Assembly: GCA_963705525.1 (NCBI GenBank)
Contig: CAVPJW010000005.1
Location: 1 to 64,000 of the forward strand
DNA: 64,000 bases
From: CAVPJW01 sp963705525
Lineage (GTDB): Bacteria > Acidobacteriota > Vicinamibacteria > Vicinamibacterales > CAVPJW01
Reading direction: 5' to 3'
The position numbers and the translations under genes were made by a program. The notes below the pieces were generated by a model, which saw nothing but the letters and a program-made list of their open reading frames with translations, was not told where the DNA came from and made no database searches. Every line of letters begins with the position of its first letter. The stretch's first letter is position 1. Positions 7,567 through 17,416 of the stretch are shown here, piece by piece.

Positions 7567-10434
7567 GTGGTGCCTGAATTGAGACCCACGGTCCACGCGG
7601 CGAAAGGTCGGCCACGGGTTCGGCCGGGAATCCTGGTGGTGATCTCGGTCTGTTGGCTGCTGCAGCCGTCGAGGCTCGCCGAAGCACGGCCGGCGGAGGC
7701 AGCCTACCAGACGGTCGGCTCGACAGACAGCACCATCTACGGAACCGTTACCGACAGTACCGGCGCTTCCCTGCCCGATGTCACCGTCGTCATTTCGAGC
7801 GACGCGCTGATCGGTGACGGAGGGACGCGCTCGACTGCGACGACGGCCGAAGGCGCGTACCGCTTTACGACGCTTCCACCTGAGGACTACACAGTCGTGT
7901 TCTCGCGCGAGGGCTTCAAGACGGTCGCGCGCACTGGCGTCCACATCGGTATCGGATTCACGGCGAGGGTCGACACCGAGCTGTCGATCGAGACGTTTCG
8001 GGAGCAGGTGACGGTCGAAACGCCATCACGCATCCTCGACGGAAAATCGACAGCGATCACGGTCGACTTCGATGCCCGGCAACTCGCGAACCTGCCGAGC
8101 TCGAGGAGCATGTTCGGGATTCTGGCCACCACGCCAGCCGTTCAGGTCGGCCGCTTCGAGGTGGGGGGAAACTGGGCTCACGCTGCCGCCGAGTACGGCG
8201 CGTACGGAACCCGTGGTGGCAACCGGCCAATGGTCGAAGGCATCAACGTCGGCGGCATTTTTGCGACTGGCTTCCCGCTTAACTACGGGTCGTTCGAAGA
8301 AGTGTCGGTCGTAACGGCCGCGCAAGGTCCCGAGTGGGACACGCCTGGCGTGCACGTGCAGGTCATCGTCAAGTCCGGGGGAAACCAGTACCGCGGCACG
8401 TTCTACGCCGACTACGAGAACAGAGACTGGCAGACGTTCAACGTTGACGAAGACCAGATCCGTCTCGGCGTTCGCGGTGGTGGTGGTTTGTCGGCGAGCG
8501 ACGCGAATCGCCTGTGGAGCTACCACGACATCAGTGGCGATGTCGGCGGATACCTGAAACCCGACAGGATCTGGTGGTACTTCTCGTTGCGCGACCAGGA
8601 AGTGGCAATGCGGCAGGTCAACTTTTCCGCAGCTCCTTTTCGAGCACGTTTGACGAGCTACAGTGGCAAGGCCACCTTCCGGATCAATGAGAAACAGACC
8701 CTCGTCGCGTTCGGCCAGACGGGGCACAACCACCAGCCGTATCTGCTTGATCCCGCCTCACTCTACGAGTCGGAAGGATCGACGGCGGAGCAACGCGAAC
8801 GGGGATGGATCTGGAAGGGCGGATGGAGCTCGACGATCAGCAACACGTTGTTCCTCGAAGTACGCGCGGGGGCATTCGGCTCGCGACGGCCGGAGACGCC
8901 GAACGGTACGGAGCCGCGGTTTGAGGACATCGGCACACAAGTCGTCCGCGGCGGCGCGCTCGACAGGCAGGAAGATCTGCAGCGCAACCAGGTATTGGGG
9001 TCCCTCAACTACGTTCGGGATGGCTGGCTCGGGAGCCACCAATTTCAGGTAGGCGGAAACATCTTCCGGACAACTGCCGACACCTCGACACGCGGCTATC
9101 CCGGCGACGTGCTGCATCTGCTGGAGAACGATCTCCCCATCGAGGTCTACTTGTTTCAGACGCCCTCGACCGAGGCGAGCGGTCTGTGGGCATATGGGGC
9201 GTATGTCGACGACTCGTGGCGCGTGAACGCCCGACTGACACTCAACCTCGGTCTGCGATTCGATCGCTTTCGCGTGTTCCTGCCGGAGCAGGAGCACCCG
9301 GTCGGTCGATTCAATCCGACAGCCCAGACATATACCGCAGTCGCCAATCTAATCGACTGGAACAGCATCGTCCCCAGGCTCGCCCTGGCCTACGATTTCA
9401 TGGGCAGCGGCAAGACACTCGTGAAGTTCAGTTACGGGCAGTACGCAGAGTCCCCGGGGTATGGGTTTGGCTTTGATTTCAATCCTAACTCGGGCTCGCG
9501 GCTCGACGCCTACACATGGAGCGACACCAACCGCAGCGGCATCTGGGAGCCCGGTGAGGAAGGAGATCTTATCGACAGCAGCGGCGACGGCGCAGTCAAT
9601 ACACTTGACCCGCGGCTTCGCCTTTCCGGCGTGAAGGAAGCCACGGCCTGGATCGAGCATGAACTGCCAGCCAGCATTGGCGTGTCCACGGGCGTCGTCT
9701 GGCGAACCGAGGGCAATCCCTACGCAAGCCAGGACGTGAATCGGCCGTTCGAGGCGTACACACATGCCGTTGACGTCCCGGATCCGGGCGGGGACGGTCT
9801 CGTCGGCACCGCAGACGACAGCTCTTCCATCCGCGTCTACGAGCTCGGGCCGGACTTCGTGGAGCTTCCTTTCGTCAACGTCGTCCGCAATGTGCCCGGC
9901 TCAGACAGCCATTACTGGACGTGGGAAGTCACGGCGAACAAGCGTTTCAACGGACGATGGTCTCTGGTCGCCGGGTTCGACCACACCTGGAGCCGCGCTT
10001 CCGTCCTTGCACTGACGCCCAACGATTTGATCAATGCTCCGGGTGGCCAGCGTCGGTCCACGACGTGGACAGCCAAGGTCTACGGCACGTACGCGGCTCG
10101 GTGGGACGTACTGATCACTCCCTCCGTGCGGCACCAGTCCGGAGAGCCGTTCGGCCGCACCTTCATCGCGGAGCTGGAGAACGACGTCGTCGAAGTCCTC
10201 GCGGAGCCGATCGGCACACGCCGGATGGACAACGTCACACTGCTCGACGTGCGCGTCGAGAAGGGCATTCGCCTGCCGGGAGAGCGCCGCGCGGCCGTGT
10301 TCGTCGATGTGTATAACCTGCTGAACGCCAATCCGGAGCAGAGCAGCGTCTGGTCGTCGGGGCGGTCGTTTCTCAGGCCGCTCAGCATCGTCGCGCCGCG
10401 CATCGCGAGAGTCGGGGTAAAGCTGGACTGGTGA
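7567..10434 (+). CDS. TonB-dependent receptor with carboxypeptidase-regulatory-like domain
   Basis: This 955-residue outer-membrane protein has a signal peptide (hydrophobic LVVISVCWLL core), a carboxypeptidase-regulatory-like (CarboxypepD_reg) beta-sandwich at about 55-135 (IYGTVTDSTGASLPDVTV, EGAYRFTTLPPEDYTV), then a plug and a beta-barrel. The barrel shows alternating aromatic strands and ends in VGVKLDW, with a C-terminal aromatic residue as expected for BamA-dependent folding. No TonB box is obvious. Such oversized receptors are expanded in Acidobacteriota and are thought to import large organic ligands; the ligand here is unknown. The start is an assumed GTG without a clear ribosome site. 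It converges with the kinase gene 30 bases downstream. Confidence 0.9.
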   Translation: MVPELRPTVHAAKGRPRVRPGILVVISVCWLLQPSRLAEARPAEAAYQTVGSTDSTIYGTVTDSTGASLPDVTVVISSDALIGDGGTRSTATTAEGAYRFTTLPPEDYTVVFSREGFKTVARTGVHIGIGFTARVDTELSIETFREQVTVETPSRILDGKSTAITVDFDARQLANLPSSRSMFGILATTPAVQVGRFEVGGNWAHAAAEYGAYGTRGGNRPMVEGINVGGIFATGFPLNYGSFEEVSVVTAAQGPEWDTPGVHVQVIVKSGGNQYRGTFYADYENRDWQTFNVDEDQIRLGVRGGGGLSASDANRLWSYHDISGDVGGYLKPDRIWWYFSLRDQEVAMRQVNFSAAPFRARLTSYSGKATFRINEKQTLVAFGQTGHNHQPYLLDPASLYESEGSTAEQRERGWIWKGGWSSTISNTLFLEVRAGAFGSRRPETPNGTEPRFEDIGTQVVRGGALDRQEDLQRNQVLGSLNYVRDGWLGSHQFQVGGNIFRTTADTSTRGYPGDVLHLLENDLPIEVYLFQTPSTEASGLWAYGAYVDDSWRVNARLTLNLGLRFDRFRVFLPEQEHPVGRFNPTAQTYTAVANLIDWNSIVPRLALAYDFMGSGKTLVKFSYGQYAESPGYGFGFDFNPNSGSRLDAYTWSDTNRSGIWEPGEEGDLIDSSGDGAVNTLDPRLRLSGVKEATAWIEHELPASIGVSTGVVWRTEGNPYASQDVNRPFEAYTHAVDVPDPGGDGLVGTADDSSSIRVYELGPDFVELPFVNVVRNVPGSDSHYWTWEVTANKRFNGRWSLVAGFDHTWSRASVLALTPNDLINAPGGQRRSTTWTAKVYGTYAARWDVLITPSVRHQSGEPFGRTFIAELENDVVEVLAEPIGTRRMDNVTLLDVRVEKGIRLPGERRAAVFVDVYNLLNANPEQSSVWSSGRSFLRPLSIVAPRIARVGVKLDW

Positions 10435-10464
10435 TCGCCGGACGCGCGAACTGTCGAAAGAGCG

Positions 10465-13005
10465 CTACGGCATGCGGTCGGGCGTGGCGTTCGGCGGCAG
10501 ATTGAGTGTCCGTCGCAAAGTCGCAAGGCGAGGATCGGAACGAAGCGCCGCCATCTCCGGATACTGCAGCAGCAGCGCCACTCGGTACGGCTCGGTGACG
10601 ACCGCCCGGTCCAGCGCCTTGAACGCGCGATCCTTGTCTCCGAGGGCCGCATAAATACGCGCGACGCGAATCGGATACGCCTTCTGCGCCACAGCCATTT
10701 TCTCGACTTCCGCGCGCCGGCCCGCCCTCACATATGCCGGTGCGAGGTACTGATCTCCCCCCTCGCTTTCCAGCAAGGGGATAGCTTCAGACAGCCGTCC
10801 GGCGAACATCAGCGCCCTCCCGAGGTTCGCGCCCACGAAAGGGAATTCGGGATCAACCGATCGCACGCGCTCGAGATCGGCGATGGCTTCCTCGTAGCGT
10901 CCGGCCTTGAAATGTACTGACGCCATTTCGCGGCGCACATCGAGCGACAACGGATCGGATCGCAGTGCGGCCTGCAGCATCCGCTCCGCCTCGTCCAGCC
11001 GTCCGAGCGGGGCGAGGGTCGAAAACGCATAGGTCGTATAGATCGGCGTGATGCGAGGGTTGAGCTCGAGTGCGCGCCGGAAGGCCGCATCGGCCTCTAT
11101 CCAGTTGCATTCGCTCGCGTGCACCATACCCATGGCCGCATGCGCCTCGGCCAACAATGGATCGAGTTGAAGCGCTTTGACCGCCGCTGGACGCATCACC
11201 GAATGGGCTGTGTTGAAGGATGCCCCGCCGGCGTAAGGGAACATCGACAAGAACGCGTAGGCGCTGGTCAGCCCTGCATATGCCGGGGCGAACGCAGGAT
11301 CCTTGGCGATCACACTCCTGAACAGTTCGGCAGCCTCCAACGCGGGAGCGCCTCGCCGGTCTACAAGCGCGCGCGCCTTCAGGTAAAGCTCGTACGCCTC
11401 CAGGTTGGTGTCGTACCGCCGCTGACCGCGCCCGAGCGTCAGTCGAAGCTCGTTGACGATGGCCCGCGCGATCTCGTCCTGGATGGCGAAGACGTCCTTC
11501 AGCTCCCGATCGAATCGCTGCGACCACAAAGGAATGTCGCTGGCTACGGCGACGAGCTGGGCGTTGACGCGCAGCCTGCTGCCCGCTCGCAAGACCGATC
11601 CTTCAACGACCAGATTCGCGCCGAGCTGCTTCGCGACGTCGCGGAGGTTGCGTGGCTTGTCTTTGAAAAAGAACGATGACGTGCGTGACCGCACGTCGAG
11701 CCCTTCGATGACGGCCAGGTTCCGGATCATCTCGTCGGTCAGGCCGTCCACGAAATAATCGCTCTCCGGTTCGGCGCTGAGGTTCTTCAACGGCAGCACG
11801 GCGATGATGGGTCGCGCAGTCGGATCGAACTTCCGTACTGCTGATGTCCCTCCTGAGGCCGCTGTCGCGGAAGCGAGAGACACGCCTTGTGGCCCGGCAG
11901 CCTCGTGGCCGCGCAGCTCGGATCCAATCCAGACGCCGAGCGCGACGACCGCTGCACATGCGGTCGCGTACGCGAACCGGACCGCCCGCGGCCGCGGTTT
12001 GAACGCCGCCAGACTCGAAGCCAGCGCATCGACGGTGTCATAACGCCGTTCCGGGCGAGCGTCGATCGCACGCTCGATGACGCGCGCGAGCTTCGGCGGC
12101 AGCTCTGGTTCGAGCGTCGTGATCTCCACGTGTTCCTGACGTTCGTGGGCCACGCGAAGATCTCGCATGCCTTTCGCGGGCACCGGGTACGACCCGGTCA
12201 GCAAGTGGTAGAGCAACACGCCGACACTGTAGATGTCGCTGCTGACGCTGGCCGCGGCTCCATCAAGCAGCTCGGGCGCGAGATACAGCGGTGTGCCGGC
12301 GAGATCGGTGGAGTCGTTGCCCAGTTCCCGTCCCGTGCCGAAGTCCATCAGCACGACGCGTCCGTCTTCGGCCAGTATGACGTTGTGCGCTTTGATGTCG
12401 CGATGCAGAAGACCAGCCCGGTGCACTGCGGACACCGCGCGACAGAGCTCGATGCCCACATCGACGGCTTTGGCCGTCTTGAAGACTCCGTCCTGTTCGA
12501 CCACCTGCTCGAGCGTGCGTCCCTTGATGAACTCCATCCACAGCCCGATTCGATTCTCGATGCGCTCGGCGCCGTAGATCGTGACGACGTTTGGATGGCG
12601 CACACGCGCAAGCAGGCGACCTTCCTCGATGATGGACGCCGTGCGCCTGTTGGCGACTGACGAACCGATGGGCAGAAGCTTGAGTGCCACTTCCCGGTCG
12701 AGGCGGGGATCCCAGGCACGATAGACCTCGCCGAACGCGCCGCGACCGATTCGTTCCAACACACGCAGGTGTCCCCAGCGCGCGGGCTGATCAGCCTGGC
12801 CGTCCCCTTCGGCGAGCGCAGGGGCTGGTGATGATCGAAGCAGGAGATCGCGATGAAAGTCCGCGACAGTGGCGAGCAGCCGAAGTCGTTCGATCAGCCG
12901 GCGCTCCGACGCATCGGCGACGGATTCGGCCGACGCCCAGTCGATCGGCGTGCCATCGAGGATGGCGCCCGCGAGATCGGCCTTCAGCCCTTCATTCGGG
13001 GCCAC
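10465..13005 (-). CDS. Transmembrane Ser/Thr protein kinase with TolB-N-like and TPR domains
   Basis: The start is placed at the GTG at 13005, nine bases after GGAGG; a TTG at 13029 lies upstream of that ribosome site. The 846-residue protein has a Hanks-type kinase domain: glycine loop IGRGAFGEVY (86-95), Lys109, HRDIKAHN (catalytic loop) and DFGTG. A single membrane helix (YATACAAVVALGVWIG) follows, then a periplasmic TolB-N/adenylate-cyclase-associated domain (IAVLPLKNLS, LVVEGSVLRAGSRLRV) and tetratricopeptide repeats to the end. It should sense extracytoplasmic proteins and phosphorylate a cytoplasmic target. An ECF sigma factor gene 2.5 kb away is a possible partner. Confidence 0.93.
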   Translation of the reverse strand: MAPNEGLKADLAGAILDGTPIDWASAESVADASERRLIERLRLLATVADFHRDLLLRSSPAPALAEGDGQADQPARWGHLRVLERIGRGAFGEVYRAWDPRLDREVALKLLPIGSSVANRRTASIIEEGRLLARVRHPNVVTIYGAERIENRIGLWMEFIKGRTLEQVVEQDGVFKTAKAVDVGIELCRAVSAVHRAGLLHRDIKAHNVILAEDGRVVLMDFGTGRELGNDSTDLAGTPLYLAPELLDGAAASVSSDIYSVGVLLYHLLTGSYPVPAKGMRDLRVAHERQEHVEITTLEPELPPKLARVIERAIDARPERRYDTVDALASSLAAFKPRPRAVRFAYATACAAVVALGVWIGSELRGHEAAGPQGVSLASATAASGGTSAVRKFDPTARPIIAVLPLKNLSAEPESDYFVDGLTDEMIRNLAVIEGLDVRSRTSSFFFKDKPRNLRDVAKQLGANLVVEGSVLRAGSRLRVNAQLVAVASDIPLWSQRFDRELKDVFAIQDEIARAIVNELRLTLGRGQRRYDTNLEAYELYLKARALVDRRGAPALEAAELFRSVIAKDPAFAPAYAGLTSAYAFLSMFPYAGGASFNTAHSVMRPAAVKALQLDPLLAEAHAAMGMVHASECNWIEADAAFRRALELNPRITPIYTTYAFSTLAPLGRLDEAERMLQAALRSDPLSLDVRREMASVHFKAGRYEEAIADLERVRSVDPEFPFVGANLGRALMFAGRLSEAIPLLESEGGDQYLAPAYVRAGRRAEVEKMAVAQKAYPIRVARIYAALGDKDRAFKALDRAVVTEPYRVALLLQYPEMAALRSDPRLATLRRTLNLPPNATPDRMP

Positions 13006-13284
13006 TGGTGATGTCCTCCGCCAACCCAACCGGCGAGCGTTCGTAGAACGCTCGATTGCGCCCGAGTGCTGCTCGACCCGCGATTAAGGTTCGCCGGGAA
13101 CGCAGTGGAAGTGATCGACATTGTAGCTGAATCGCCCATGGTGTCCGGATTTCCTCTGCCGGACGTTTAGGTAAGTAGAGGTCCGTACCCGTGCCGGTAA
13201 AGGGGCCTGGTCGACGCCATTCCTGGGCCGCAAGCCGCCGGCGGCGCCTCAGGGAATCCAGTCTTCTTGGAAGGTGTGACTTCA

Positions 13285-13896
13285 ATGAAACGTGGACGAT
13301 TCGCGATGTGTGTCGGTCTCTTCTCGACCGTCCTGGTGCTCGGTCTCGTCGCCACCACCGCCCGGGCCGGTGATGACGATGGTCGCGGCAGAGTGAGATG
13401 GACGCGAATCGTCGGCATCATTCAGCCAGAGGACATCGTGGGCCGGCGGCAAGGCGGCGTTCCCTGCGATATCGGCGTGGATTGCGTCCAGGGCACACTG
13501 GCTCCCTGGACTGTCACGAACGGCACCGCCGAAGTGGATCTCTTCTCCGGCGAGGCGAACTTCATGGTGAGTGGTTTGGTATTGGCCGGCGATCCATCGT
13601 TCACCAACATCGGGACGCCTGGCGTCGTGACGATGGTGAAAGGCACGTTGGTTTGCAACGACACAGCACCCGGTGTCCCCGAGCTCGTGGACATGGAGCC
13701 TGTCGCGCTGAGTGCGCGGGGAAACGCGAGATTCCGCGGCCGGCTGGATCTGCCGCTCAGTTGCACCAACGAACCTGGGGACATTGCGTTCCTCATAAGG
13801 ATTGCGGAGGTCAGTAATGCCGCTTCCGAGGGTTTGATAGACCTCTGGAACGCTTTTGGGGCCGTTCGCATTCTGAGCGGCGCCTGGACACGTTGA
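13285..13896 (+). CDS. Exported protein of unknown function
   Basis: ATG 13285 follows GGAAGG at nine bases; an upstream in-frame codon at 13267 is less likely. The 203-residue product has a signal peptide ending near ARA-G. The mature protein starts with acidic residues (DDDGRG) and is beta-rich, with cysteine pairs CDIGVDC and CND/SCTNE. No known domain is recognised. It is followed after 12 bases by a lipoprotein gene on the same strand. Confidence 0.7.
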   Translation: MKRGRFAMCVGLFSTVLVLGLVATTARAGDDDGRGRVRWTRIVGIIQPEDIVGRRQGGVPCDIGVDCVQGTLAPWTVTNGTAEVDLFSGEANFMVSGLVLAGDPSFTNIGTPGVVTMVKGTLVCNDTAPGVPELVDMEPVALSARGNARFRGRLDLPLSCTNEPGDIAFLIRIAEVSNAASEGLIDLWNAFGAVRILSGAWTR

Positions 13897-13908
13897 AGGC
13901 ACGAACAC

Positions 13909-14995
13909 ATGAGGCACCATCGCACGCTGGCCGTGCTCGCGCTGGGACTTCTGGTGTTCGTGCTCCACGCCACGTGCGGCGGTAATCCTTCGAGGCCGAC
14001 CGGCGGTCCGCCACCAGTATTCAGCAGGGGCCACCTCGCTGCGGATATCCGGCGACACCGTGCTGACAAGTCTGGGTCAGACGAGCCAGTTGACCGCAAC
14101 CGCCGCGTTCCCCGACGGTCGGATGACTGTCGTCACACCGACGTGGTACTCGAACGATGAGGCCATCGTCACCGTCAGTCAGAGCGGACTGCTCACGGTC
14201 ATCGGCTACGGCCGGACCCTGGTCTCGGCGACCTTTCAGGGGCTGAGCGAGTCTGTGAACGTACAGGCGTTGCCCAAGGGGACATTCATCCTCACGGGCA
14301 ACGTGAGCGAAGCGAACGGTGCGGGGGGCATCGATGGCGCGGCGGTCTCGCTGAAAGGTGGCACGGTGTCGGGGTCGAGGTCGACGACGGCCGACGAGTA
14401 TGGCTTTTACCGTTTCGCCGGCGTCGCCGGGCCGATGACGATCAGCGCGACGCATGCAGGCTACGTCCGCAAGGACACATCAGTCACGGTTGCGGGCGAC
14501 CTGGTCGCCGACATCGAGCTCACGCCAGCCAATCCACCCGCCAACATCGCCGGCACCTACAGGCTCACGATTGACGCGTCGGCTTCATGCGGCGCGCGGC
14601 TGCCCGAGGCGGCGCGCTCGCGAACATACACTGCGACGATCGAGCAGGATGGAGCAAATCTTTCCGTCAGCCTGAGCGGAGCCGAATTCATCGAGGCAGA
14701 CGGACATAGCGTGGGTGATCACTTCTCCGGGCGAATCCTCGGCAGGCAGGCCACATTTTATCTTGCGCGTTTCAGATACGACAGCTACTACGGGACATTC
14801 ATCTACGGGGTCGTCGAGAAGCTGAACGAACAGTACTTGGCGATTGACGGAGACGCCGAGACATCGGTGACAGCCTCGACGATTTCGGGCGCGCTGGCTG
14901 GGGATATCGACGTGTACAACGGCAATCCCGCCGAGGGCGGAATTCGGACTATCACCTGCGCCGACGACAATCACCGATTGACGTTCTCGCGGTAA
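13909..14995 (+). CDS. Lipoprotein with BIG2-like domain, frameshifted near 14020-14030
   Basis: The ATG at 13909 gives a lipoprotein signal (hydrophobic core, then ATCGG). The frame then fails near the G4 run at 14027-14030; continuing in the next frame gives SLRISGDTVLTSLGQT, a bacterial Ig-like (BIG2) start, followed by a carboxypeptidase-regulatory-like segment (GNVSEANGAGGIDGAAV, EYGFYRFAGV) and a C-terminal beta domain with two cysteines. The restored product would be about 360 residues, a cell-surface beta-sandwich protein. A one-base error or a genuine frameshift mutation explains the break. It is transcribed with its neighbours on either side. Confidence 0.7.
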
Positions 14996-15019
14996 ATCTG
15001 GAAACAAAGAGGGGCCGCA

Positions 15020-15425
15020 ATGATCAGGCTGACAACTTTACTCATCCTCGTGAGCGCTATCGTCGCGTGTGACGAAGGCACTTATGCGCCAACCAGTCCC
15101 TCGAATCCGTCACCTGCAGCGGTCTGGCCGCGAAAGCCAGTCGTCGATCTGGGGGATGGTGCTGGGCGGTAATTCCGCCATCTGCGTCGTCGGGGCGAAG
15201 GTGAAGGTCGTCCGCGGGCAACATGCGGGCCAGATCGCCACTCAGACGACGCCTTGCGATTACTGGGGTTATGGCGGCGGATTCGACTTCACAGGTCTGA
15301 CTCCGGGCGTGGCCATGACGCTTCGTGCCTCGGCGCCCGGTTATGCGTCGGTCGAGAAGACCGTGCGTCCGTCACCAGGGCCTGTTTCACAGCGAGTCGA
15401 CTTTTCGCTGCCCAGACTCAAATGA
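15020..15425 (+). CDS. Small lipoprotein, frameshifted near 15125-15150
   Basis: The ATG at 15020 starts a lipoprotein signal (hydrophobic core, then IVACDE). The frame ends early at a stop near 15170, but another frame continues from the same place as MVLGGNSAICVVGAKVKVV to a stop at 15425, forming a carboxypeptidase-regulatory-like beta-sandwich (GLTPGVAMTLRASAPGYASV). The restored protein is about 135 residues. Spacing of 24 bases places it in an operon with the gene upstream. The break occurs in the same region where many other frames are broken. Confidence 0.65.
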
Positions 15426-15470
15426 CCGCCATCCTGCACCAGCGTCTCAGTCGCGGCTCTCCGACCATCC

Positions 15471-16094
15471 TTACTCGTGCTCACCCGCCATTTCCTCGGC
15501 CAGACGGACGAGCGCCCGCTCCGCCGCCTTGCGCGCCGCCTCGGGCGAGGGTTTCCCCAGGGCCTGCGCCAACTCCTCATAGCTGTAGCCCATCTCGACC
15601 CTGACAATAATCGCCTCGCGTTCCTCAGGTGTCAGCCGCTGAAGGGCCCGCTCATAGGACTCAACGGCTTCGCGTCCGATGACCTCTTCGAGCGGTGATT
15701 GCGTGTCGGGAGCCACGAGGCCATCCAGTTCGACCGCGTCAGGGCGTCGGCCCTTTCGCCGCAGCTCGTCGCGGAGGCGATTGAGCACCGCCTGGCGCAG
15801 GTACGCCTGCAATGCGCCGACACGACGAGGCTCGAAGTCTTCGATCCGCTTGAACGTCTGAAGCAGCGTGTCCTGAACAAGATCGTCGGTATCCGCGAGG
15901 TCCCGCGCCCATTGAGGCAGCCGTCCGCTGGCCCATCGCTGCAGCGGTCGGAGATGTCGCGCGAAGAGGCGTTCCAGTGCCTCGCGATCTCCTCGTCGGG
16001 CGGCGTCGAGCAGTTCGAACGTCGACTCGAGATTCCGGGCGGGTGTGGCAGGTTCGTTCGGTCGCCGATCGGACGGCTCCTGATTCTCAGACAT
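15471..16094 (-). CDS. ECF-family RNA polymerase sigma factor
   Basis: A longer frame begins at 16235, but the ATG at 16094 gives the normal size of 207 residues. Region 2 is clear (LADTDDLVQDTLLQTFKRI, core-polymerase and -10 binding), as is region 4 (LTPEEREAIIVRVEMGYSYE, then an -ALGKPSPEAARKAAERAL recognition helix). An N-terminal extension of about 25 residues is rich in Pro and Asn. No anti-sigma gene adjoins it on the same strand. Sigma factors without an anti-sigma are sometimes controlled by a Ser/Thr kinase, and the kinase at 10465-13005 is a candidate. Confidence 0.92.
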   Translation of the reverse strand: MSENQEPSDRRPNEPATPARNLESTFELLDAARRGDREALERLFARHLRPLQRWASGRLPQWARDLADTDDLVQDTLLQTFKRIEDFEPRRVGALQAYLRQAVLNRLRDELRRKGRRPDAVELDGLVAPDTQSPLEEVIGREAVESYERALQRLTPEEREAIIVRVEMGYSYEELAQALGKPSPEAARKAAERALVRLAEEMAGEHE

Positions 16095-16524
16095 GACAGA
16101 TCGACAAACCGATGAATGCGCAGGAAGCGCTGAACATTGTAAGGGAAGCGCCGCAGACGTCCGGATTCTCACTGCGGCATCACGTTTCGATCCACAGCCT
16201 CCTTCCATTGAGCGTTTTGAGGTCCGGGCCTCCAAAGAAGACTAGCTCTACCCTGAAGACCATTTGTCTACCGATGAAGTAACTTTTCGCGGCGAGGGCA
16301 ATAGCCAGTAACGAGCGAATCATGATGTGCAGTTCACGTTTCTTCACTTCTTTTCTTGTCGCGATTCTCGTCCACAGGTGTGGGTCATTGCGCTCAGGCC
16401 GATTTCCGCCGCAAATCATAGTCGCTGCTCCCAGTTGCCGGAAGTTCGGCAGTCCGCCGCGTCGCGGCTCCTCAAGGACGTACTGCTGAGGTTGTTGGGC
16501 TCAAATATTGCTCACGGAAACCGT
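16095..16524. other. Intergenic stretch with only a doubtful small ORF
   Basis: This gap lies between the divergent ECF sigma and HTH genes and should hold their promoters. A minus-strand frame of 47 residues (ATG 16323 to stop 16180, hydrophobic start) could be a tiny membrane protein but lacks a good ribosome site. Nothing else is recognised. Confidence 0.4.
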
Positions 16525-16725
16525 ATGAGCGCCCGTCCCCGGCGGCGTCTCTATACCCCTCGCGAACTGTCCGCCTATTGGTCCGTCAGCAAGCGGACCG
16601 TCATTCGCGCCATCGAAAAGGGCGCGCTGCCAGCGCGCAAGATCGGCAAGCAGTGGCGCATTCCTAAAGGTTCGGCGGTCAGGTACGGCGGATCTGTGCC
16701 CGACGACGATCACGACAGAACATGA
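16525..16725 (+). CDS. Excisionase-type (MerR/HTH_17) DNA-binding protein
   Basis: The 66-residue product matches the HTH_17/excisionase layout: RRRLYTPRELSAYWSVSKRTVIRAI (helix-turn-helix), followed by a wing ALPARKIGKQWRIPKG. These small winged-helix proteins bend DNA or act as transcription factors. The ATG at 16525 is preferred over the longer frame from 16327. No integrase is nearby, so a regulatory role for the polysaccharide locus that follows is possible but unproven. Confidence 0.8.
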   Translation: MSARPRRRLYTPRELSAYWSVSKRTVIRAIEKGALPARKIGKQWRIPKGSAVRYGGSVPDDDHDRT

Positions 16726-17416
16726 CGTACGCAGCCATATCGTGACAGACGACCGACAACCCTGCTGACAACCCTCCAAACAACGCCGTAGTGTCCCCCG
16801 TATTTGTGGTCTTCTGTCGGGGCGTCATCGATGACGCGCACCTGGTAGTTCTGCCGAAGCGCCCTCGCCGCGGACGAACTCCGTAGGACGACACGCCTCG
16901 CACGATTCAGGTCCACGATCACCGTCACGTTCGACAGCACCTCCCTCGAGAACGATCGATGGGCTGGGAACGTCCGTCCACCATGGCTGCCGCATCCGCG
17001 TCGGCGAACGAAAGCGGAGGGCGGCCGTTCGTTTTCGCCAGAGGCCGCTTACGCCTCGCCGGCGAACAGAGGTTCGCAAGGAGAAAAGTGGCGTGAAGTG
17101 TTCACTAGTGAACACCTCTTGCGCAGTCTCATCAGAAAAAATGCTCTTAGCGAGATCCGCAAGTCCTGCTGCAAGCGCAGAGGTTGCCCGGATTCTGCTG
17201 GTATTCGGACTGGAGTGACGGTCGACGACCCGTACTTGTGATTCTTCGGTTGCGCTTCTGTTGCGGCGACGTCGTGCAGGCTTGCTAGCCTGACGGCAGT
17301 TGGCGGCGGCCTCGACACTGAACCCCCGTCGATGTCCTCAACGGCAATCGGCAGGTGCCGCTCTCTTGCGCACCCGTACTTTTCGTTCGTCGGTGATATG
17401 CAGCCGGAGGCTCGCA
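16726..17416. other. Long leader region of the exopolysaccharide locus
   Basis: About 690 bases lie between the HTH gene and the Wzz gene without a convincing gene on either strand. Minus-strand ORFs here have no recognisable domain. The region carries an 18-base perfect palindrome (17098-17115) and three copies of a short CCCGTAYTT motif (16797, 17229, 17373), so it may be a regulatory leader. Confidence 0.6.
17098..17115. promoter_or_regulatory. Perfect 18-base palindrome, candidate operator of the polysaccharide locus
   Basis: GTGTTCACTAGTGAACAC is a perfect inverted repeat without a spacer, 300 bases upstream of the first polysaccharide gene. Length and symmetry suit a dimeric repressor such as a TetR- or LacI-type protein; no cognate gene is identified. 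Confidence 0.45.

Noticed and set aside
8026..8733. Minus-strand ORF opposite the first TonB-dependent receptor
   Set aside because: It is the reverse shadow of a receptor with clear domains; no ribosome site or recognisable motif.
13030..13280. Possible small ORFs between kinase and exported protein genes
   Set aside because: Minus- and plus-strand frames here are short, Arg-rich and extend into neighbouring genes; no ribosome site fits.
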